Both the position numbers and the translations under genes were made by a program. Source: Methylopila capsulata (GTDB taxonomy: Bacteria; Pseudomonadota; Alphaproteobacteria; Rhizobiales; Methylopilaceae). From it: DNA of 64,000 nt. The notes under the pieces were generated by a model that was not told where the DNA came from, ran no database searches, and saw nothing but the letters and a program-made list of their open reading frames with translations. Of the stretch, positions 9,020-19,556 are shown in pieces; the first letter of the stretch is position 1, and every line of letters begins with the position of its first letter. The DNA lies in assembly GCF_016907975.1 (NCBI RefSeq), contig NZ_JAFBCY010000003.1, positions 1 through 64,000 of the forward strand, written 5' to 3'.

Positions 9020-9298
9020 CTAAACCTGCTCGAACTTGGGGAAGAACGGCACGTCGTCGAGCGTGAAATGGTTTTGGGTCAGCAGCCAGAACACGAACAG
9101 GAACACGCCGGTGGCGGCAAGCGTGGTGAGGCCGATGATGCGCCAGCCGCGGGGTCGGATCGGGGCGCTGGGTTCGGTGCCGGGGATCACCTCGCCGGCG
9201 TCGAGCTGGGTGCGCATGCCGAACGGCAGGATCGCGAACAGCGTGATCCACCAGATCACGAAGTAGATCGCCGCCCAGCTGACCAGCGGGAAGATCAC
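9020..9298 (-). CDS. DUF1467 family membrane protein
   Basis: A 92-residue protein with two hydrophobic segments (about residues 5-26 and 52-73) joined by a polar loop containing FGMRTQLDAGEVIPGTEPSA and ending in a Phe/Pro-rich tail. This matches the DUF1467 family, which occurs directly after methylmalonyl-CoA epimerase in many Hyphomicrobiales. Function unknown; presumably an inner-membrane protein. The start overlaps the mce stop by 4 nt, so the two are probably translated together. Confidence 0.88.
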   Translation of the reverse strand: MIFPLVSWAAIYFVIWWITLFAILPFGMRTQLDAGEVIPGTEPSAPIRPRGWRIIGLTTLAATGVFLFVFWLLTQNHFTLDDVPFFPKFEQV

Positions 9299-9699
9299 GC
9301 CTGCTCGAGCTCCACCAGGGTGCCCAGCATGTCCTTCGGATGGAGGAACAGCACCGGCTTGCCGTGGGCGCCGATCTTCGGCTCGCCGGAGCCCAGCACG
9401 CGCGCGCCCTTGGCCTTCAGCTGATCGCGGGCGACCAGAATGTCATCCACCTCGTAGCAGACGTGGTGGATGCCGCCGGCGGGCGCGCGGTCGAGGAAGG
9501 CCTGGATCGGCGAGTTCTCGCCGAGCGGGGCGAGCAGCTCGATCTTGGTGTTGGGCAGTTCGATGAACACCACCGTCACGCCGTGGTCGGGCTCGTCGGC
9601 GGCGGGCGTCACCGTCGCGCCCAGCGTGTCGCGGTAGACCGCGGTCGCGGCCTCGAGGTCCGGCACGGCGATGGCGACGTGGTTCAGGCGGCCGATCAT
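9295..9699 (-). CDS. mce: Methylmalonyl-CoA epimerase
   Basis: A 134-residue VOC-fold metalloenzyme that interconverts (R)- and (S)-methylmalonyl-CoA in propionyl-CoA metabolism. It begins MIGRLNHVAIAVPDLEAA and contains GIHHVCYEVDDI and the C-terminal FLHPKDMLGTLVELEQ, the typical His and Glu metal-ligand regions. The ATG at 9699 is preceded by GGAG with good spacing. A further 25 in-frame codons upstream come from a palindromic repeat and were excluded. No mutase gene is in the window. Confidence 0.93.
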   Translation of the reverse strand: MIGRLNHVAIAVPDLEAATAVYRDTLGATVTPAADEPDHGVTVVFIELPNTKIELLAPLGENSPIQAFLDRAPAGGIHHVCYEVDDILVARDQLKAKGARVLGSGEPKIGAHGKPVLFLHPKDMLGTLVELEQA

Positions 9700-9710
9700 C
9701 TGCTTCGCTC

Positions 9711-9825
9711 CGTCGTCCCGGGGACGCGGCGGAGCCGCGAACAGCCGGGATTCGTGATCAGGATCAAGCGTCACGCGCCGGCGGTCGATCCCGGCTCTCC
9801 GCTCACGCTTCGGCCGGGATGACGC
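9711..9825. repeat. Palindromic intergenic repeat, GTC(A/G)TCCCGG...CCGGGATGAC type
   Basis: The left end CGTCGTCCCGGGGACGCGGC and the right end GGCCGGGATGACG are near inverted copies, with internal CCGGGATTCGTGATC and GGTCGATCCCGGCTC pairing. The same type is at 32050-32159. It fills most of the gap between rnj and mce and could form a stem-loop in their shared mRNA. Confidence 0.7.
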
Positions 9826-9854
9826 GCGTGGCGCAAACGCTCCCTAGCGCCCGC

Positions 9855-11519
9855 TCATACCCCCACCACGCTGACGTGGCATATTGGCTTTTTGCCCCAT
9901 ACGGTCTGCAGCTCGCCGCGGACGGCGCGCTCGATCGCCTTCTCGACCAGGCCGGCGTCGCGGCGCTTCTGGCGCGACAGGCCGTCGAGACAGTCCAGCA
10001 CCGTGTCGCGCAGCACCTCGGGCATCAGGGTGCCCTCGTCGTCGCGCGGCGGCAGGCCGGTGAAGCGGATCGAGACCTCGCCCGCCACTTCGCCGCGCTC
10101 GTTGAAGCCGACCGCGATCGACACAACGCCCGCGAAGGCGAGCTTGCGGCGCTCGGGAATGGTCTGCTCGGTCGCGTAGATCATCACGCGGCCGTCCTTG
10201 AGCATCCGCCCGGTGGGGACGTTGTCGACGATCTCGACCGGGCCGCCGGCGAGCCGCACGATGTCGCCGTTGCGGACCCGCACGACCTTCGGCACGCCGA
10301 CAGACTTCGCGAACTCCGCGTGGCCGTCGAGGTGGACCTCTTCGCCGTGCACCGGCACCAGCGCCTGCGGCTTGATCCAGCCGTAGAGCATGGCGAGCTC
10401 CTCCTGCCGGGGATGGCCGGAGACGTGGACGAAGTGGGTGCGGTCGGTGATGACGTCCGCGCCGCCCTCGACGAGTTTGTTGATGATGCGGCCGACCGCC
10501 TTCTCGTTGCCGGGGATGGCGCGCGAGGAGAAGATCACCCGGTCGCCCTTGGCCAACGTGACCTCCGGGTGGTCGCCCTCGGCGACGCGGGCGAGGGCCG
10601 CGCGCGGCTCGCCCTGGCTGCCGGTCATGAGCGCGACGACCTTGTTGCGCGGCAGGTAGCCGAAGGCGTCGGGGCTTAGGAAGTCGGGAACGCCCTCGAG
10701 ATAGCCGAGCTCACGGGCGACGTCGGTGGCGCGCGCCATGGCGCGGCCGACCAGCACAACCTGGCGGTCGGCGGCGAGCGCCGCGTCGGCGACCGCGCGC
10801 AGGCGGCCGACGTTGGAGGCGAAGGTGGTGACGGCGACGCGGCCGGGCGCGGACTTGATCAGGCCGGCGAGGCTCTCCGCGACCTCGGACTCGGACCGCG
10901 AGATGCCTTCGCGCAGGGCGTTGGTCGAATCGCCGACGATCGCGGCGACGCCCTCCTCGCCGATGGCGCGGAACCGCGCCTCGTCGGTGGGACGGCCGAG
11001 CACGGGCGTGCGGTCGATCTTCCAGTCGCCGGTGTGGACCACCGTGCCGGCCGGCGTGCGGATCGCGAGCGCGGTCGATTCCGGGATCGAGTGCGCGACG
11101 GAGATCAGCTCGACGTCGAACGGCCCGATGGGGAAGCGCGAGCCTTCGGCCACCACGCGCACGTCGATCTTCGGGGCGTCGCGCTCGGCGGAGCGCTTGG
11201 CGGCCAGGAGGCCGGCCGCGAAGGGCGTGGCGTAGACCGGGCACTTCAGCTGCGGCCAGAGGTCGAGCAGCGCGCCGTAGTGGTCCTCATGGGCGTGGGT
11301 GAGGATGATCGCCTCGAGCGCCCCGCCCTGCGCCTTGGCGAAGCGGATGTCCGGCATGATCAGGTCGACGCCGGGCGTCGTGACCTGATCGCCGAAGGTG
11401 ACGCCGCAGTCGACCATCAGCCAACGCCGCTTGCGACCCTCGCCGAAGCCGTAGAGGCCGGCATTCATGCCTATCTCCCCGACGCCGCCGAGGGGAACGA
11501 AAACCAGATCCTGCGCCAT
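9855..11519 (-). CDS. rnj: Ribonuclease J
   Basis: A 554-residue metallo-beta-lactamase/beta-CASP nuclease for RNA processing and decay. The zinc motif THAHEDH lies at residues 74-80, followed by HTGDWKID near residue 175, the beta-CASP region, and a C-terminal domain. The ATG at 11519 is chosen because it follows an AGGGCGGGA ribosome site and lies 8 nt after the birA stop; an upstream in-frame start at 11561 would overlap birA by more than 30 nt. It lies in the conserved birA-rnj-mce order. Confidence 0.94.
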   Translation of the reverse strand: MAQDLVFVPLGGVGEIGMNAGLYGFGEGRKRRWLMVDCGVTFGDQVTTPGVDLIMPDIRFAKAQGGALEAIILTHAHEDHYGALLDLWPQLKCPVYATPFAAGLLAAKRSAERDAPKIDVRVVAEGSRFPIGPFDVELISVAHSIPESTALAIRTPAGTVVHTGDWKIDRTPVLGRPTDEARFRAIGEEGVAAIVGDSTNALREGISRSESEVAESLAGLIKSAPGRVAVTTFASNVGRLRAVADAALAADRQVVLVGRAMARATDVARELGYLEGVPDFLSPDAFGYLPRNKVVALMTGSQGEPRAALARVAEGDHPEVTLAKGDRVIFSSRAIPGNEKAVGRIINKLVEGGADVITDRTHFVHVSGHPRQEELAMLYGWIKPQALVPVHGEEVHLDGHAEFAKSVGVPKVVRVRNGDIVRLAGGPVEIVDNVPTGRMLKDGRVMIYATEQTIPERRKLAFAGVVSIAVGFNERGEVAGEVSIRFTGLPPRDDEGTLMPEVLRDTVLDCLDGLSRQKRRDAGLVEKAIERAVRGELQTVWGKKPICHVSVVGV

Positions 11520-11527
11520 TCCCGCCC

Positions 11528-12319
11528 TTATTCCCGGACCGTCGCTGCGGTTCCGAAGCAAACCTCGCCAGCACTTACTGTGACAAGCGTTCCATCTGCG
11601 CCTCGTAGCACGAGGCGGCCGTCGTCATCGATCTTTTCGAACACGCCGCGCGCAATGCGGGCGCCCAGATCGACGGTCACCGTCGATCCCAGGCCCGCCG
11701 CGCGCGCCATCCAGCCTTTGCGCACCTGCGCGAAGCCGCGCCCGTCGTCCCATGTGTCGAACCACGTCGCGAAGGCGTCCGTCAACGCGACGAAGAGCTG
11801 CTCGGCCGTCGTGTCGTCGCCCCGGGCCGTAAGCGAGGCCGCCGGATAGGGCAAGCCCTCGGGCGCGGACGCCACGTTGACGCCGATCCCGACCGCGATC
11901 GCGACCCGTCCCGGCGCCGACGTGTCGGCCTCGAGCAGGATCCCCGCGAGCTTCGCGCCGTCGACGATCACGTCGTTCGGCCATTTGAGCTCGGGCCGTG
12001 TGGTGGGAGAGCCCAGCGAGGGCGCGACGGCGCGCAGCGCCTGCTCCAGCGCGAGACCCGCCACGAATCCGAGCGTGGCGGCCGTCTGGGCGGGAACGCC
12101 AAGCGTCGCGCCGAAGCTCGCCGCCAGATTCCCGCGCCCCGTGGACCACGCCCTCCCCCGCCGCCCGCGCCCCGCCGTCTGGGCCCGCGCCACGACCCAG
12201 GCCGGGCCGCGGCCCTCGCGGGCGAGCGCCAGCGCCTCGGCGTTGGTGGAGCCGACCGTGTCGTAGGCGTGCAGCGCTTGGCCGGCGGAGATTGCGCGGG
12301 GGCCCAGGGCGAAGGTCAC
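11528..12319 (-). CDS. birA: Biotin--[acetyl-CoA-carboxylase] ligase
   Basis: A 263-residue biotin protein ligase with the catalytic domain and a short C-terminal domain, without the N-terminal DNA-binding domain of E. coli BirA, so it should not act as a repressor. YDTVGSTNAEAL near residue 22, GRGRRGRAWST near residue 55 and KWPNDV near residue 113 are the family's biotin/ATP-binding motifs. The GTG start at 12319 overlaps the stop of the upstream gene as TAGTG and has GAGG 10 nt before it; a TTG seven codons upstream is less likely. Confidence 0.92.
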   Translation of the reverse strand: MTFALGPRAISAGQALHAYDTVGSTNAEALALAREGRGPAWVVARAQTAGRGRRGRAWSTGRGNLAASFGATLGVPAQTAATLGFVAGLALEQALRAVAPSLGSPTTRPELKWPNDVIVDGAKLAGILLEADTSAPGRVAIAVGIGVNVASAPEGLPYPAASLTARGDDTTAEQLFVALTDAFATWFDTWDDGRGFAQVRKGWMARAAGLGSTVTVDLGARIARGVFEKIDDDGRLVLRGADGTLVTVSAGEVCFGTAATVRE

Positions 12320-12720
12320 TAGTTCGCCGCCTCGACCCAACCCGGAACGAGCAACGCGTTGCCGGCGAACAGGACGGCGGCGATGACGAGGAGTAGCGCC
12401 CGCGCCCAGCCGGCGGCGCCATCACGAAGAGCCAAGCCGGCGCTCGCTATCGCCAGAAGGCTCGGCGCAAAAACGAACGCGTTCCAGAGAAGATCGGACC
12501 GTCCCGGAACGGTCGGTTCAAAGCCCGTGATCGGATTGAAAAGCGAGAGCGATAGGAAGGCCGCGACGACGAGAACTCTCGCAGCGACGCGGAACCTCGG
12601 CCCCGTGAAAGCTAGCCCAAGCAGGCTGAGCGCCGCCTGGAAGCTCAGCACGCTCTGCACCCAGACGACATGCTGCCAGACGCGCGCCTGTCCGTCGTAA
12701 GCCAGCGCGACCAGCTCCAT
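12319..12720 (-). CDS. Small four-helix membrane protein, unknown
   Basis: A 133-residue protein not recognised. It has four hydrophobic segments (about residues 15-40, 44-62, 76-96 and 103-124) with the motif NPITGFEPTVPGRSDLLWN between helices 2 and 3. The ATG at 12720 has GAGG five bases upstream. It lies between nuoN (49 nt upstream) and birA (1-nt TAGTG overlap), where relatives usually have birA directly after nuoN. It may be a lineage-specific insertion; no function is assigned. Confidence 0.7.
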   Translation of the reverse strand: MELVALAYDGQARVWQHVVWVQSVLSFQAALSLLGLAFTGPRFRVAARVLVVAAFLSLSLFNPITGFEPTVPGRSDLLWNAFVFAPSLLAIASAGLALRDGAAGWARALLLVIAAVLFAGNALLVPGWVEAAN

Positions 12721-12769
12721 CGTCACCTCGCGGCCTCCCGGCGCGACAGGCGAGGGCTCAGCTCTCACC

Positions 12770-14206
12770 TCAGAACAGCGACTGCGCCGCGGCGCCGGCG
12801 GCGGCGGTTAGCGGGCCGGGGTAGACGAAGTAAAGCAGCGTGAAGCCGCCCGCGATGGTCAGCACAGCCTTGCCGCCGAAGCTCATCGGCTCGAAGGCCA
12901 CCGTCGGCTCGTCGAAGTAGATGATCTTGACGATGCGCAGGTAGTAGAACGCGCCCACAACCGAGAGCACGAAGCCTGCGACCGCGAGCGGGTAGAGCCC
13001 CGCGTTCACTGCGGCATAGAATACGTAGAACTTCGCGAAGAAGCCGGCGAGCGGCGGGATGCCGGCGAGCGAGAACAGGATCATCGCCAGCACGAAGGCC
13101 ATGGCCGGCTTGGTGCGCGACAGCCCTGCGAGGTCGGAGATGCTCTCGACGTAGGTTCCGTCCTTGAGCCGCATGGAGAGGATGCAGGCGAAGGCGCCGA
13201 GCGTCATGGCGACGTAGATCGCAAGGTAGATCATGACGCCGCGGACGCCCTCGGGCGTGCCGGCGGCGAGGCCCACCAGCGCGTAGCCCATGTGGCCGAT
13301 CGAAGAGTAGGCCATCAGGCGCTTGAGGTTCTTCTGGCCGATCGCCGCGAAGGAGCCGAGCGCCATCGAGGCGAGCGCCACGAACACCACCACCTGCCGC
13401 CACTCGCTCGTGACGGAGGGGAACGCCTCCATGATCACGCGCACGAACATCGCCATGCCGGCGACCTTGGTGGCGGAGGCGAAGAAGGCGGTGATCGGCG
13501 TCGGCGCGCCCTCGTAGACGTCCGGCGTCCACATGTGGAACGGCACCGCGGAGACCTTGAACGCGAAGCCCGAGATCAGGAACACCACGCCGAAGATCAG
13601 CCCAAGCGACGCCTCGCCGCCTTTCAGCGCCTCCGCGATGTCGGCGAAGCCGACCGCGCCGGTGTAGCCATAGACCAGCGACGCGCCGTAGAGCAGCATG
13701 CCGGACGACAGCGCGCCGAGCACGAAGTACTTGAGGCCGGCCTCGGTGGAGCGCTCGTCGTCGCGGTTGATGGCGGCGATCACGTAGAGCGCGAGGCTCT
13801 GCAGCTCGAGGCCGAGGTAGAGCGCGATCAGGTCGTGCGCCGAGATCATCAGCGCCATGCCGAGCGTCGAGAGCACCACCAGGATGGCGTATTCGAAGCG
13901 GGCGAACTTGAGCCGCTCCATGTAGTCGAACGAGAGCAGCAGCGCCGCGTAGGCGCCGATGAAGGCGACGATCTTCATGAACCGCGCGAAGCCGTCCAGC
14001 ACGAAGCTGCCGCCGAAGGTGACGGCGTCCGGCGCAACGACCACGGCGACGCCGGCCGCCGCCAGCAACGCCAGCGCAAGGCCGTTGATCAGCTGCGTCG
14101 AACGATCGCCCATGACGGCGCCGATGAGCACGAGCGCGAGCGACCCGACCGCGAGGATGATCTCCGGCAGCGCAGGCGCAAGGGCGGGGAAAGCTGTGGC
14201 GTCCAT
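12770..14206 (-). CDS. nuoN: NADH-quinone oxidoreductase subunit N
   Basis: A 478-residue antiporter-like membrane subunit of complex I, about 14 helices, contributing to proton translocation. Family segments include [40 protein letters not shown] (with the key Lys and His) and [16 protein letters not shown]. It is the last gene of the nuo operon and is separated from nuoM by a 181-nt gap holding a palindromic repeat. Confidence 0.97.
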   Translation of the reverse strand: MDATAFPALAPALPEIILAVGSLALVLIGAVMGDRSTQLINGLALALLAAAGVAVVVAPDAVTFGGSFVLDGFARFMKIVAFIGAYAALLLSFDYMERLKFARFEYAILVVLSTLGMALMISAHDLIALYLGLELQSLALYVIAAINRDDERSTEAGLKYFVLGALSSGMLLYGASLVYGYTGAVGFADIAEALKGGEASLGLIFGVVFLISGFAFKVSAVPFHMWTPDVYEGAPTPITAFFASATKVAGMAMFVRVIMEAFPSVTSEWRQVVVFVALASMALGSFAAIGQKNLKRLMAYSSIGHMGYALVGLAAGTPEGVRGVMIYLAIYVAMTLGAFACILSMRLKDGTYVESISDLAGLSRTKPAMAFVLAMILFSLAGIPPLAGFFAKFYVFYAAVNAGLYPLAVAGFVLSVVGAFYYLRIVKIIYFDEPTVAFEPMSFGGKAVLTIAGGFTLLYFVYPGPLTAAAGAAAQSLF

Positions 14207-14258
14207 GGTGGTCAGCAGCCTCGATCGAAGTTTCGCTGGCGCGTCGCGACGCGCACGC

Positions 14259-14347
14259 CGTCATGCCCGGCGAAGCCGGGTATCCACGAGGTGGACGTCA
14301 GGCGGCGCCCGAAGTCGCGGATACCCCCGCGAAGGCGCGGGCATGAC
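14259..14347. repeat. Palindromic intergenic repeat, GTCATGCCCG...CGGGCATGAC type
   Basis: CGTCATGCCCGGCGAAGCCG at the left is inverted at the right as GCGCGGGCATGACG, with GGTATCCACGA and GCGGATACC pairing inside. The same type is at 25694-25782 and a truncated copy at 31641-31685. It lies between nuoM and nuoN and may modulate mRNA stability within the operon. Confidence 0.75.
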
Positions 14348-14387
14348 GTGGAGGAGATGACCGCGCCGTCGCGCATCCGACGCCGCA

Positions 14388-15902
14388 TCACTGCCCCACC
14401 AGCGCGGCGGCCTTGCCGGCGCTCTCGATGGCGGCGGTGGTCTGCTGGAGCAGGCCGCCGATGGAGGCGGCGGAGAAGTCGATCACCGGCGCCGGCCACA
14501 CGCCGAACAGGATGGTCAGGACCACCAGCGGCGCGAGCAGCACGATCTCCCGACGCGACAGGTCCGGGATGCCCGCCAGGTCCGGCTTTTCCAGCGCGCC
14601 GAGCACGACGCGGCGGTAGAGCCAGAGGGCGTAGCCGGCCGACAGGATCACGCCCGTGGTGGCGATCAGCGCGACCCAGGTGTTGGCCCGGAACGAGCCC
14701 ATCAGCGTGAGGAACTCGCCCACGAAGCCGGAGGTGCCGGGCAGGCCGACGTTCGCCATGGTGAAGACGAGGAAGGCCGCGGCGTACCACGGCATGCGGT
14801 TCACGAGGCCGCCGAAGGCCTTGATCTCGCGGGTGTGCAGCCGGTCGTAGACCACGCCGACGCAGAGGAACAGCGCGCCCGACACCACGCCGTGGCTGAT
14901 CATCTGGAACACCGCGCCCTGCACGCCCTGCTCGTTCAGCGCGAAGATGCCCATGGTGACGAAGCCCATGTGCGCGACCGAGGAGTAGGCGATCAGCTTC
15001 TTCACGTCCTCCTGCATCAGCGCGACCAGCGAGGTGTAGACGATCGCGACGACGGACAGCGTGAACACGAAGGGCGCGAAGTACTCGCTCGCCAGCGGGA
15101 ACATCGGCAGCGAGAACCGCAGGAAGCCGTAGCCGCCCATCTTCAGCAGGATGCCGGCCAGGATGACCGAGCCCGCGGTCGGCGCCTCCACGTGCGCGTC
15201 CGGCAGCCAGGTGTGGACCGGCCACATCGGCATCTTCACCGCGAAGGAGGCGAAGAAGCCGAGCCACAGCCAGGTCTGCATCTCGGGCGAGAACTTGTAG
15301 GCGAGCAGCGCCACGATGTCAGTGGTGCCGGCGGTCCCGTACATCGCGAGGATGCCGACGAGCATCAGCAGCGAGCCGAGCAGCGTGTAGAGGAAGAACT
15401 TGAAGCTAGCGTAGACCCGGCGCTTGCCGCCCCAGATGCCGATGATGAGGAACATCGGGATCAGGCCGGCTTCGAAGAACAGGTAGAACAGCACGAGGTC
15501 GAGCGCGGAGAACACGCCGATCATCAGCGTTTCGAGCACGAGGAAGGCGATCATGTACTCCTTCACCCGGTGGGTGATGGAGGTCCAGGACGCCAGGATG
15601 CAGAACGGCATCAGGAAGGCCGTCAGCACCACGAAGGGCGCCGAGATGCCGTCCACGCCGAGCTTGTAGTTGATCGAGGAGCCGAGCCATTCGGCCTGCT
15701 CGACGAACTGGAAGCCGGGCTCGGCGAGATCGAACTTCGCCCACAGCACGAGTGAGACGACGAAGTTCAGCACCGTCGTCCAGAGCGCGACGTGCTTGAC
15801 GTTGCGCAGGCTCGCCTCGTCCGTCCCGCGGATCATCAGCAGGAAGAAGACGCCGACCAGCGGCAGGAACGTCAGCAGCGAAAGGATGGGCCAGCCGGTC
15901 AT
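14388..15902 (-). CDS. nuoM: NADH-quinone oxidoreductase subunit M
   Basis: A 504-residue antiporter-like proton-pumping subunit. Visible family segments are [43 protein letters not shown] (conserved Lys and HTWLPDAH) and [15 protein letters not shown]. The usual membrane-embedded Glu is in the FFEAGLIP helix. It starts 4 nt after the nuoL stop. Length is normal. Confidence 0.97.
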   Translation of the reverse strand: MTGWPILSLLTFLPLVGVFFLLMIRGTDEASLRNVKHVALWTTVLNFVVSLVLWAKFDLAEPGFQFVEQAEWLGSSINYKLGVDGISAPFVVLTAFLMPFCILASWTSITHRVKEYMIAFLVLETLMIGVFSALDLVLFYLFFEAGLIPMFLIIGIWGGKRRVYASFKFFLYTLLGSLLMLVGILAMYGTAGTTDIVALLAYKFSPEMQTWLWLGFFASFAVKMPMWPVHTWLPDAHVEAPTAGSVILAGILLKMGGYGFLRFSLPMFPLASEYFAPFVFTLSVVAIVYTSLVALMQEDVKKLIAYSSVAHMGFVTMGIFALNEQGVQGAVFQMISHGVVSGALFLCVGVVYDRLHTREIKAFGGLVNRMPWYAAAFLVFTMANVGLPGTSGFVGEFLTLMGSFRANTWVALIATTGVILSAGYALWLYRRVVLGALEKPDLAGIPDLSRREIVLLAPLVVLTILFGVWPAPVIDFSAASIGGLLQQTTAAIESAGKAAALVGQ

Positions 15903-15906
15903 AGCC

Positions 15907-18015
15907 TCACAGCCCCCGCATCAGGAACCAGGTGAAGAGGGCCGCGACGCCGATGAGCATCGCGAAGGCGTAGTGGTAGACGTAGCCGGTCTGCAGGCGG
16001 ACGACGCGGTTGGTGACGTCGATCACGCGGGCCGAGATCCCGTCCGGGCCGAGCCCGTCGATGATCCGCCCGTCGCCGGTCTTCCAGAGGAAGCGGCCGA
16101 TCCACTTGGCAGGGCGCACGAAGATCAGGTCGTAGAGCTCGTCGAAGTACCACTTGTTGAGCAGGAACTGGTAGATCAGCTCGTGCCGGCGCGCGAGCGC
16201 CGCCGGGATGCCGGGGCTCTTCACGTAGAACAGCCAGGCCACGGAGAAGCCGACCACCATCATCACGAACGGCGAGTACACCACCCAGGCCGGAACCTCG
16301 TGCATGTGGTGCAGGATCTCGTTGTGCTCGCCGGTGAACAGCGCGCCGTTCCAGAAGTCGTCGTACTTCTCGCCGATGAAGCGCGACTTGAACACGAGGC
16401 CGGCGAACAGCGCGCCGATGGCGAGCACCAGCAGCGGCACCGTCATGAAGCGCGGGCTCTCCTGCACGTGGCTCATGGTCTCGAGCGACGCCCGCGGCTC
16501 GCCGTGGAACGTCAGGAAGATCAGGCGCCAGGAGTAGAACGAGGTCAGCAGCGCCGCGAGCACGGTCAGCGTGAAGGCGTAGAGGCCCGCGCTGGTGTGC
16601 GCGGCGTAGGCGGCCTCGATCACGGCGTCCTTCGAGAAGTAGCCGGCGGTCAGCGGGAAGCCGGTCAGCGCCAGCGTGCCGATCACCATCATCCAGTAGG
16701 TCAGCGGGATCAGCCGGCGCAGGCCGCCCATCTTCCGCATGTCCTGCTCGTGGTGCATCGCGTGGATGACCGAGCCGCTGCCGAGGAACAGCAGCGCCTT
16801 GAAGAAGGCGTGGGTGAAGAGGTGGAACACCGCGACGCCATAGGCCCCGACCCCGAGCGCCACGAACATGTAGCCGAGCTGCGAGCAGGTCGAATAGGCG
16901 ATGACGCGCTTGATGTCGTTCTGGACCAGACCGACCGTCGCCGCGAAGATCGCGGTCGTCGCGCCGACGATCGTCACCACGGTCAGCGCGTCCGGCGCGT
17001 GCTCGAACAGCGGGGACATGCGCGCAACGAGCACGATGCCCGCCGTCACCATGGTGGCGGCGTGGATCAGCGCTGAGACCGGCGTCGGGCCCTCCATCGC
17101 GTCCGGCAGCCAGGTGTGCAGGCCGAGCTGGGCCGACTTGCCCATCGCGCCCATGAACAGCAGCAGGCAGATGACGGTGAGCGCGTGCCAGTCGTGGCCG
17201 AGGAAGTGGATCGTCTTCTCCGCGGCGCCCGGCGCGTCGGCGAAGATGGTCGCGAACTGCACGCTGTCGAAGATGACGTAGGTCGCGAAGATGCCGAGCA
17301 GGAAGCCGAAGTCGCCGACGCGGTTGACCACGAAGGCCTTGATGGCGGCGGCGTTGGCGGAGGGCTTCTGGTACCAGAAGCCGATCAGCAGGTAGCTCGC
17401 GAGGCCGACGCCCTCCCAGCCGAAGAACAGCTGCACGAGATTGTCCGCCGTCACCAGCATGAGCATCATGAAGGTGAAGAGCGAGAGGTAGCCGAAGAAC
17501 CGCGGACGGTGCGGATCCTCGTGCATGTAGCCGATCGAATAGAGGTGCACGAGCGCCGACACCGAGGTGACGACGACAAGCATCACCGCCGTCAGCGTGT
17601 CGACGCGGAACGCCCAGTCGATCGCGAGGCTGCCCGAGGTGATCCAGCGCAGCACGGTGACGTGCGCGTCGTTGCCCGACAGGCCGACGTCGATGAAGGC
17701 GATCCACGACAGCGCCGCCGACACCATCAGCAGGCCGGTCGTGATCAGCTCCGCGAGCCGCGAGCCCTGCGCCGCCGGCTCGACCGGGCCGTGGCCGTGG
17801 TCGTCATGCCCGTGGTCGTCGTGGCCATGCGCGTCATGGGCGTGAGAGTCATGCGCCTGCGCGTCGTGATGGCCGGCGTGGCCATGGTCGTGCGCGTGGT
17901 GGAACGCATCGAGGGGGCCGACCGCGCCGGGGTTGCGCCGGCGCGCGCCCGCGAGCGCGACGATCCCTGCGAGGATCGCGCCGAGAAGGGGGAGAAAGAC
18001 GATCAGATGGTACAT
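15907..18015 (-). CDS. nuoL: NADH-quinone oxidoreductase subunit L, with His-rich loop
   Basis: A 702-residue distal proton-pumping subunit with the long lateral helix at the C-terminus. [31 protein letters not shown] and [18 protein letters not shown] are diagnostic. An unusual histidine-rich segment at residues 39-75 (16 His in 37 residues, with many Asp and Gly) lies between the first two helices. Such a patch could bind metal or be a variable loop; it is encoded by imperfect short repeats at 17788-17901. The gene is about 45 residues longer than typical because of it. Confidence 0.97.
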   Translation of the reverse strand: MYHLIVFLPLLGAILAGIVALAGARRRNPGAVGPLDAFHHAHDHGHAGHHDAQAHDSHAHDAHGHDDHGHDDHGHGPVEPAAQGSRLAELITTGLLMVSAALSWIAFIDVGLSGNDAHVTVLRWITSGSLAIDWAFRVDTLTAVMLVVVTSVSALVHLYSIGYMHEDPHRPRFFGYLSLFTFMMLMLVTADNLVQLFFGWEGVGLASYLLIGFWYQKPSANAAAIKAFVVNRVGDFGFLLGIFATYVIFDSVQFATIFADAPGAAEKTIHFLGHDWHALTVICLLLFMGAMGKSAQLGLHTWLPDAMEGPTPVSALIHAATMVTAGIVLVARMSPLFEHAPDALTVVTIVGATTAIFAATVGLVQNDIKRVIAYSTCSQLGYMFVALGVGAYGVAVFHLFTHAFFKALLFLGSGSVIHAMHHEQDMRKMGGLRRLIPLTYWMMVIGTLALTGFPLTAGYFSKDAVIEAAYAAHTSAGLYAFTLTVLAALLTSFYSWRLIFLTFHGEPRASLETMSHVQESPRFMTVPLLVLAIGALFAGLVFKSRFIGEKYDDFWNGALFTGEHNEILHHMHEVPAWVVYSPFVMMVVGFSVAWLFYVKSPGIPAALARRHELIYQFLLNKWYFDELYDLIFVRPAKWIGRFLWKTGDGRIIDGLGPDGISARVIDVTNRVVRLQTGYVYHYAFAMLIGVAALFTWFLMRGL

Positions 18016-18044
18016 CAGCGGTCTGTCGGAGGCTTAAAAGCCCC

Positions 18045-18353
18045 TCACCCCTTCATCCGGTTGATGTCTTCGACCGCGATCGTGCCGCGGTTGCGGAAGT
18101 AGACGACGAGGATCGCGAGGCCGATGGCGGCCTCGGCGGCCGCGACGGTGAGCACGAACAGCGCGAACACCTGGCCCTTGAGATCGCCGATGTGCGTGGA
18201 GAACGCCACCAGGTTGATGTTGACGCCAAGCAGGATCAGCTCGATCGACATCAGGATGACGATGACGTTCTTGCGGTTCAGGAAGATGCCGAGCACGCCG
18301 AGCGTGAACAGGATCGCCGCGACCGTGAGGTAATGTCCGAGCGCGATCGCCAT
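18045..18353 (-). CDS. nuoK: NADH-quinone oxidoreductase subunit K
   Basis: A 102-residue, three-helix membrane subunit. [21 protein letters not shown] carries the conserved membrane glutamate of helix 2, and [13 protein letters not shown] the second in helix 3. Length is standard. It starts 2 nt after nuoJ ends. Confidence 0.97.
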   Translation of the reverse strand: MAIALGHYLTVAAILFTLGVLGIFLNRKNVIVILMSIELILLGVNINLVAFSTHIGDLKGQVFALFVLTVAAAEAAIGLAILVVYFRNRGTIAVEDINRMKG

Positions 18354-18355
18354 GG

Positions 18356-18985
18356 TCAGACCCCCGTCTCCGAAAGGCCCTGGCCCGGGCGCACCTTGAC
18401 GACCTCGATCGCGGTCGCGGGACTGCGGGCGACCTGGGCGGCGATGTCCTGGCGCTTCACGCCGACGCGGCGCTCGCGCAGCGTCAGCACGATCGCGCCG
18501 ATCATGGCGGTCAGCAGCACGAGGCCGGCGGCCTGGAACAGCAGCAGGTGGTCGGTGTAGAGCACGCGGCCGAGCGCCTCGGCGTTGGTGACGTCGGTCG
18601 GGATCGGCGCCTTCGCGACCACCGTGTGCGGCGCGCCGCCGACGCCCCAGGTCCCGACCACCAGCACCAGCTCGACCAGCACGATCAGCCCCACCAGCGC
18701 GCCGATCGGCAGGTACTGCAGGAAGCCGTCGCGCAGCTCGGCGAAGTCCACGTCCAGCATCATGGTCACGAACATGAACAGCACCGCGACGGCGCCGACG
18801 TAGACCACGACCAGGATCATCGCCAGGAACTCGGCGCCCATGAGAACGAACAGGCCGGCCGCGTTCACGAAGGCGAGGATGAGGAAAAGCACCGAATGCA
18901 CGGGATTCTTTGACGAAATCACCATGAACGCAGATGCGACGGCGACGCCCGCGAACAGGTAAAAGAACAGCGCGGCCATACTCAT
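18356..18985 (-). CDS. nuoJ: NADH-quinone oxidoreductase subunit J
   Basis: A 209-residue, five-helix membrane subunit. The conserved segment [21 protein letters not shown] (around residue 55) forms the flexible helix 3 of the E-channel. A C-terminal tail of about 40 polar residues follows the last helix. A second ATG two codons in is equally possible as the start. It lies between nuoI (52-nt gap) and nuoK. Confidence 0.97.
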   Translation of the reverse strand: MSMAALFFYLFAGVAVASAFMVISSKNPVHSVLFLILAFVNAAGLFVLMGAEFLAMILVVVYVGAVAVLFMFVTMMLDVDFAELRDGFLQYLPIGALVGLIVLVELVLVVGTWGVGGAPHTVVAKAPIPTDVTNAEALGRVLYTDHLLLFQAAGLVLLTAMIGAIVLTLRERRVGVKRQDIAAQVARSPATAIEVVKVRPGQGLSETGV

Positions 18986-19037
18986 GCGCGGAATTCCTTG
19001 CGCGGAAGATCAGAGCGACGGGTCGGCATCGGTCGCC

Positions 19038-19526
19038 TCACCGGTACGGCGCGTCGAGCGCGATGCGGCGCGCGATCTCGCGCTCCCAGCGGTCGCCGTT
19101 CGCGAGCAGGCGCTCCTTGTCGTAGTAGAGCTCCTCGCGGGTCTCGGTCGCGAACTCGAAATTCGGACCCTCGACGATCGCGTCCACCGGGCAGGCCTCC
19201 TGGCAGAAGCCGCAGTAGATGCACTTCACCATGTCGATGTCGTAGCGGGTCGTGCGGCGCGTGCCGTCGTTGCGGCGCGGGCCGGCCTCGATCGTGATGG
19301 CCTGCGCCGGGCAGATCGCCTCGCACAGCTTGCACGCGATGCAGCGCTCCTCGCCGTTGGGATAGCGGCGCAGGACGTGCTCTCCCCGGAAGCGCGGCGA
19401 GATCGCGCCCTTCTCGAAGGGGTAGTTGATGGTCGCCTTCGGCCGGAAGAAGTAGCGCATCGACAGAAAAAACGCCGACACGAACTCCTTCAGGAACAGC
19501 GAGCGGGCCGCTTGATCGAGCCGCAT
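19038..19526 (-). CDS. nuoI: NADH-quinone oxidoreductase subunit I, 2[4Fe-4S] protein
   Basis: A 162-residue peripheral-arm subunit carrying clusters N6a and N6b. The two ferredoxin motifs are [12 protein letters not shown] and [12 protein letters not shown], about residues 62-113. The N-terminal amphipathic [17 protein letters not shown] anchors it to the membrane arm. In this operon it follows two extra small membrane-protein genes rather than nuoH directly. Confidence 0.97.
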   Translation of the reverse strand: MRLDQAARSLFLKEFVSAFFLSMRYFFRPKATINYPFEKGAISPRFRGEHVLRRYPNGEERCIACKLCEAICPAQAITIEAGPRRNDGTRRTTRYDIDMVKCIYCGFCQEACPVDAIVEGPNFEFATETREELYYDKERLLANGDRWEREIARRIALDAPYR

Positions 19527-19556
19527 CTCAACCCTCGTTTCGTTTGCGAGCCGTCA

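Noticed and set aside
9700-9774. N-terminal extension of methylmalonyl-CoA epimerase by 25 residues
   Set aside because: The codons fall in a dispersed palindromic repeat, and a GGAG site fits the downstream ATG.
17788-17901. CRISPR-like or tandem repeat array
   Set aside because: The short repeated GTCATG/GTGGTC units are codons of the His-rich NuoL loop, without uniform repeat and spacer lengths.
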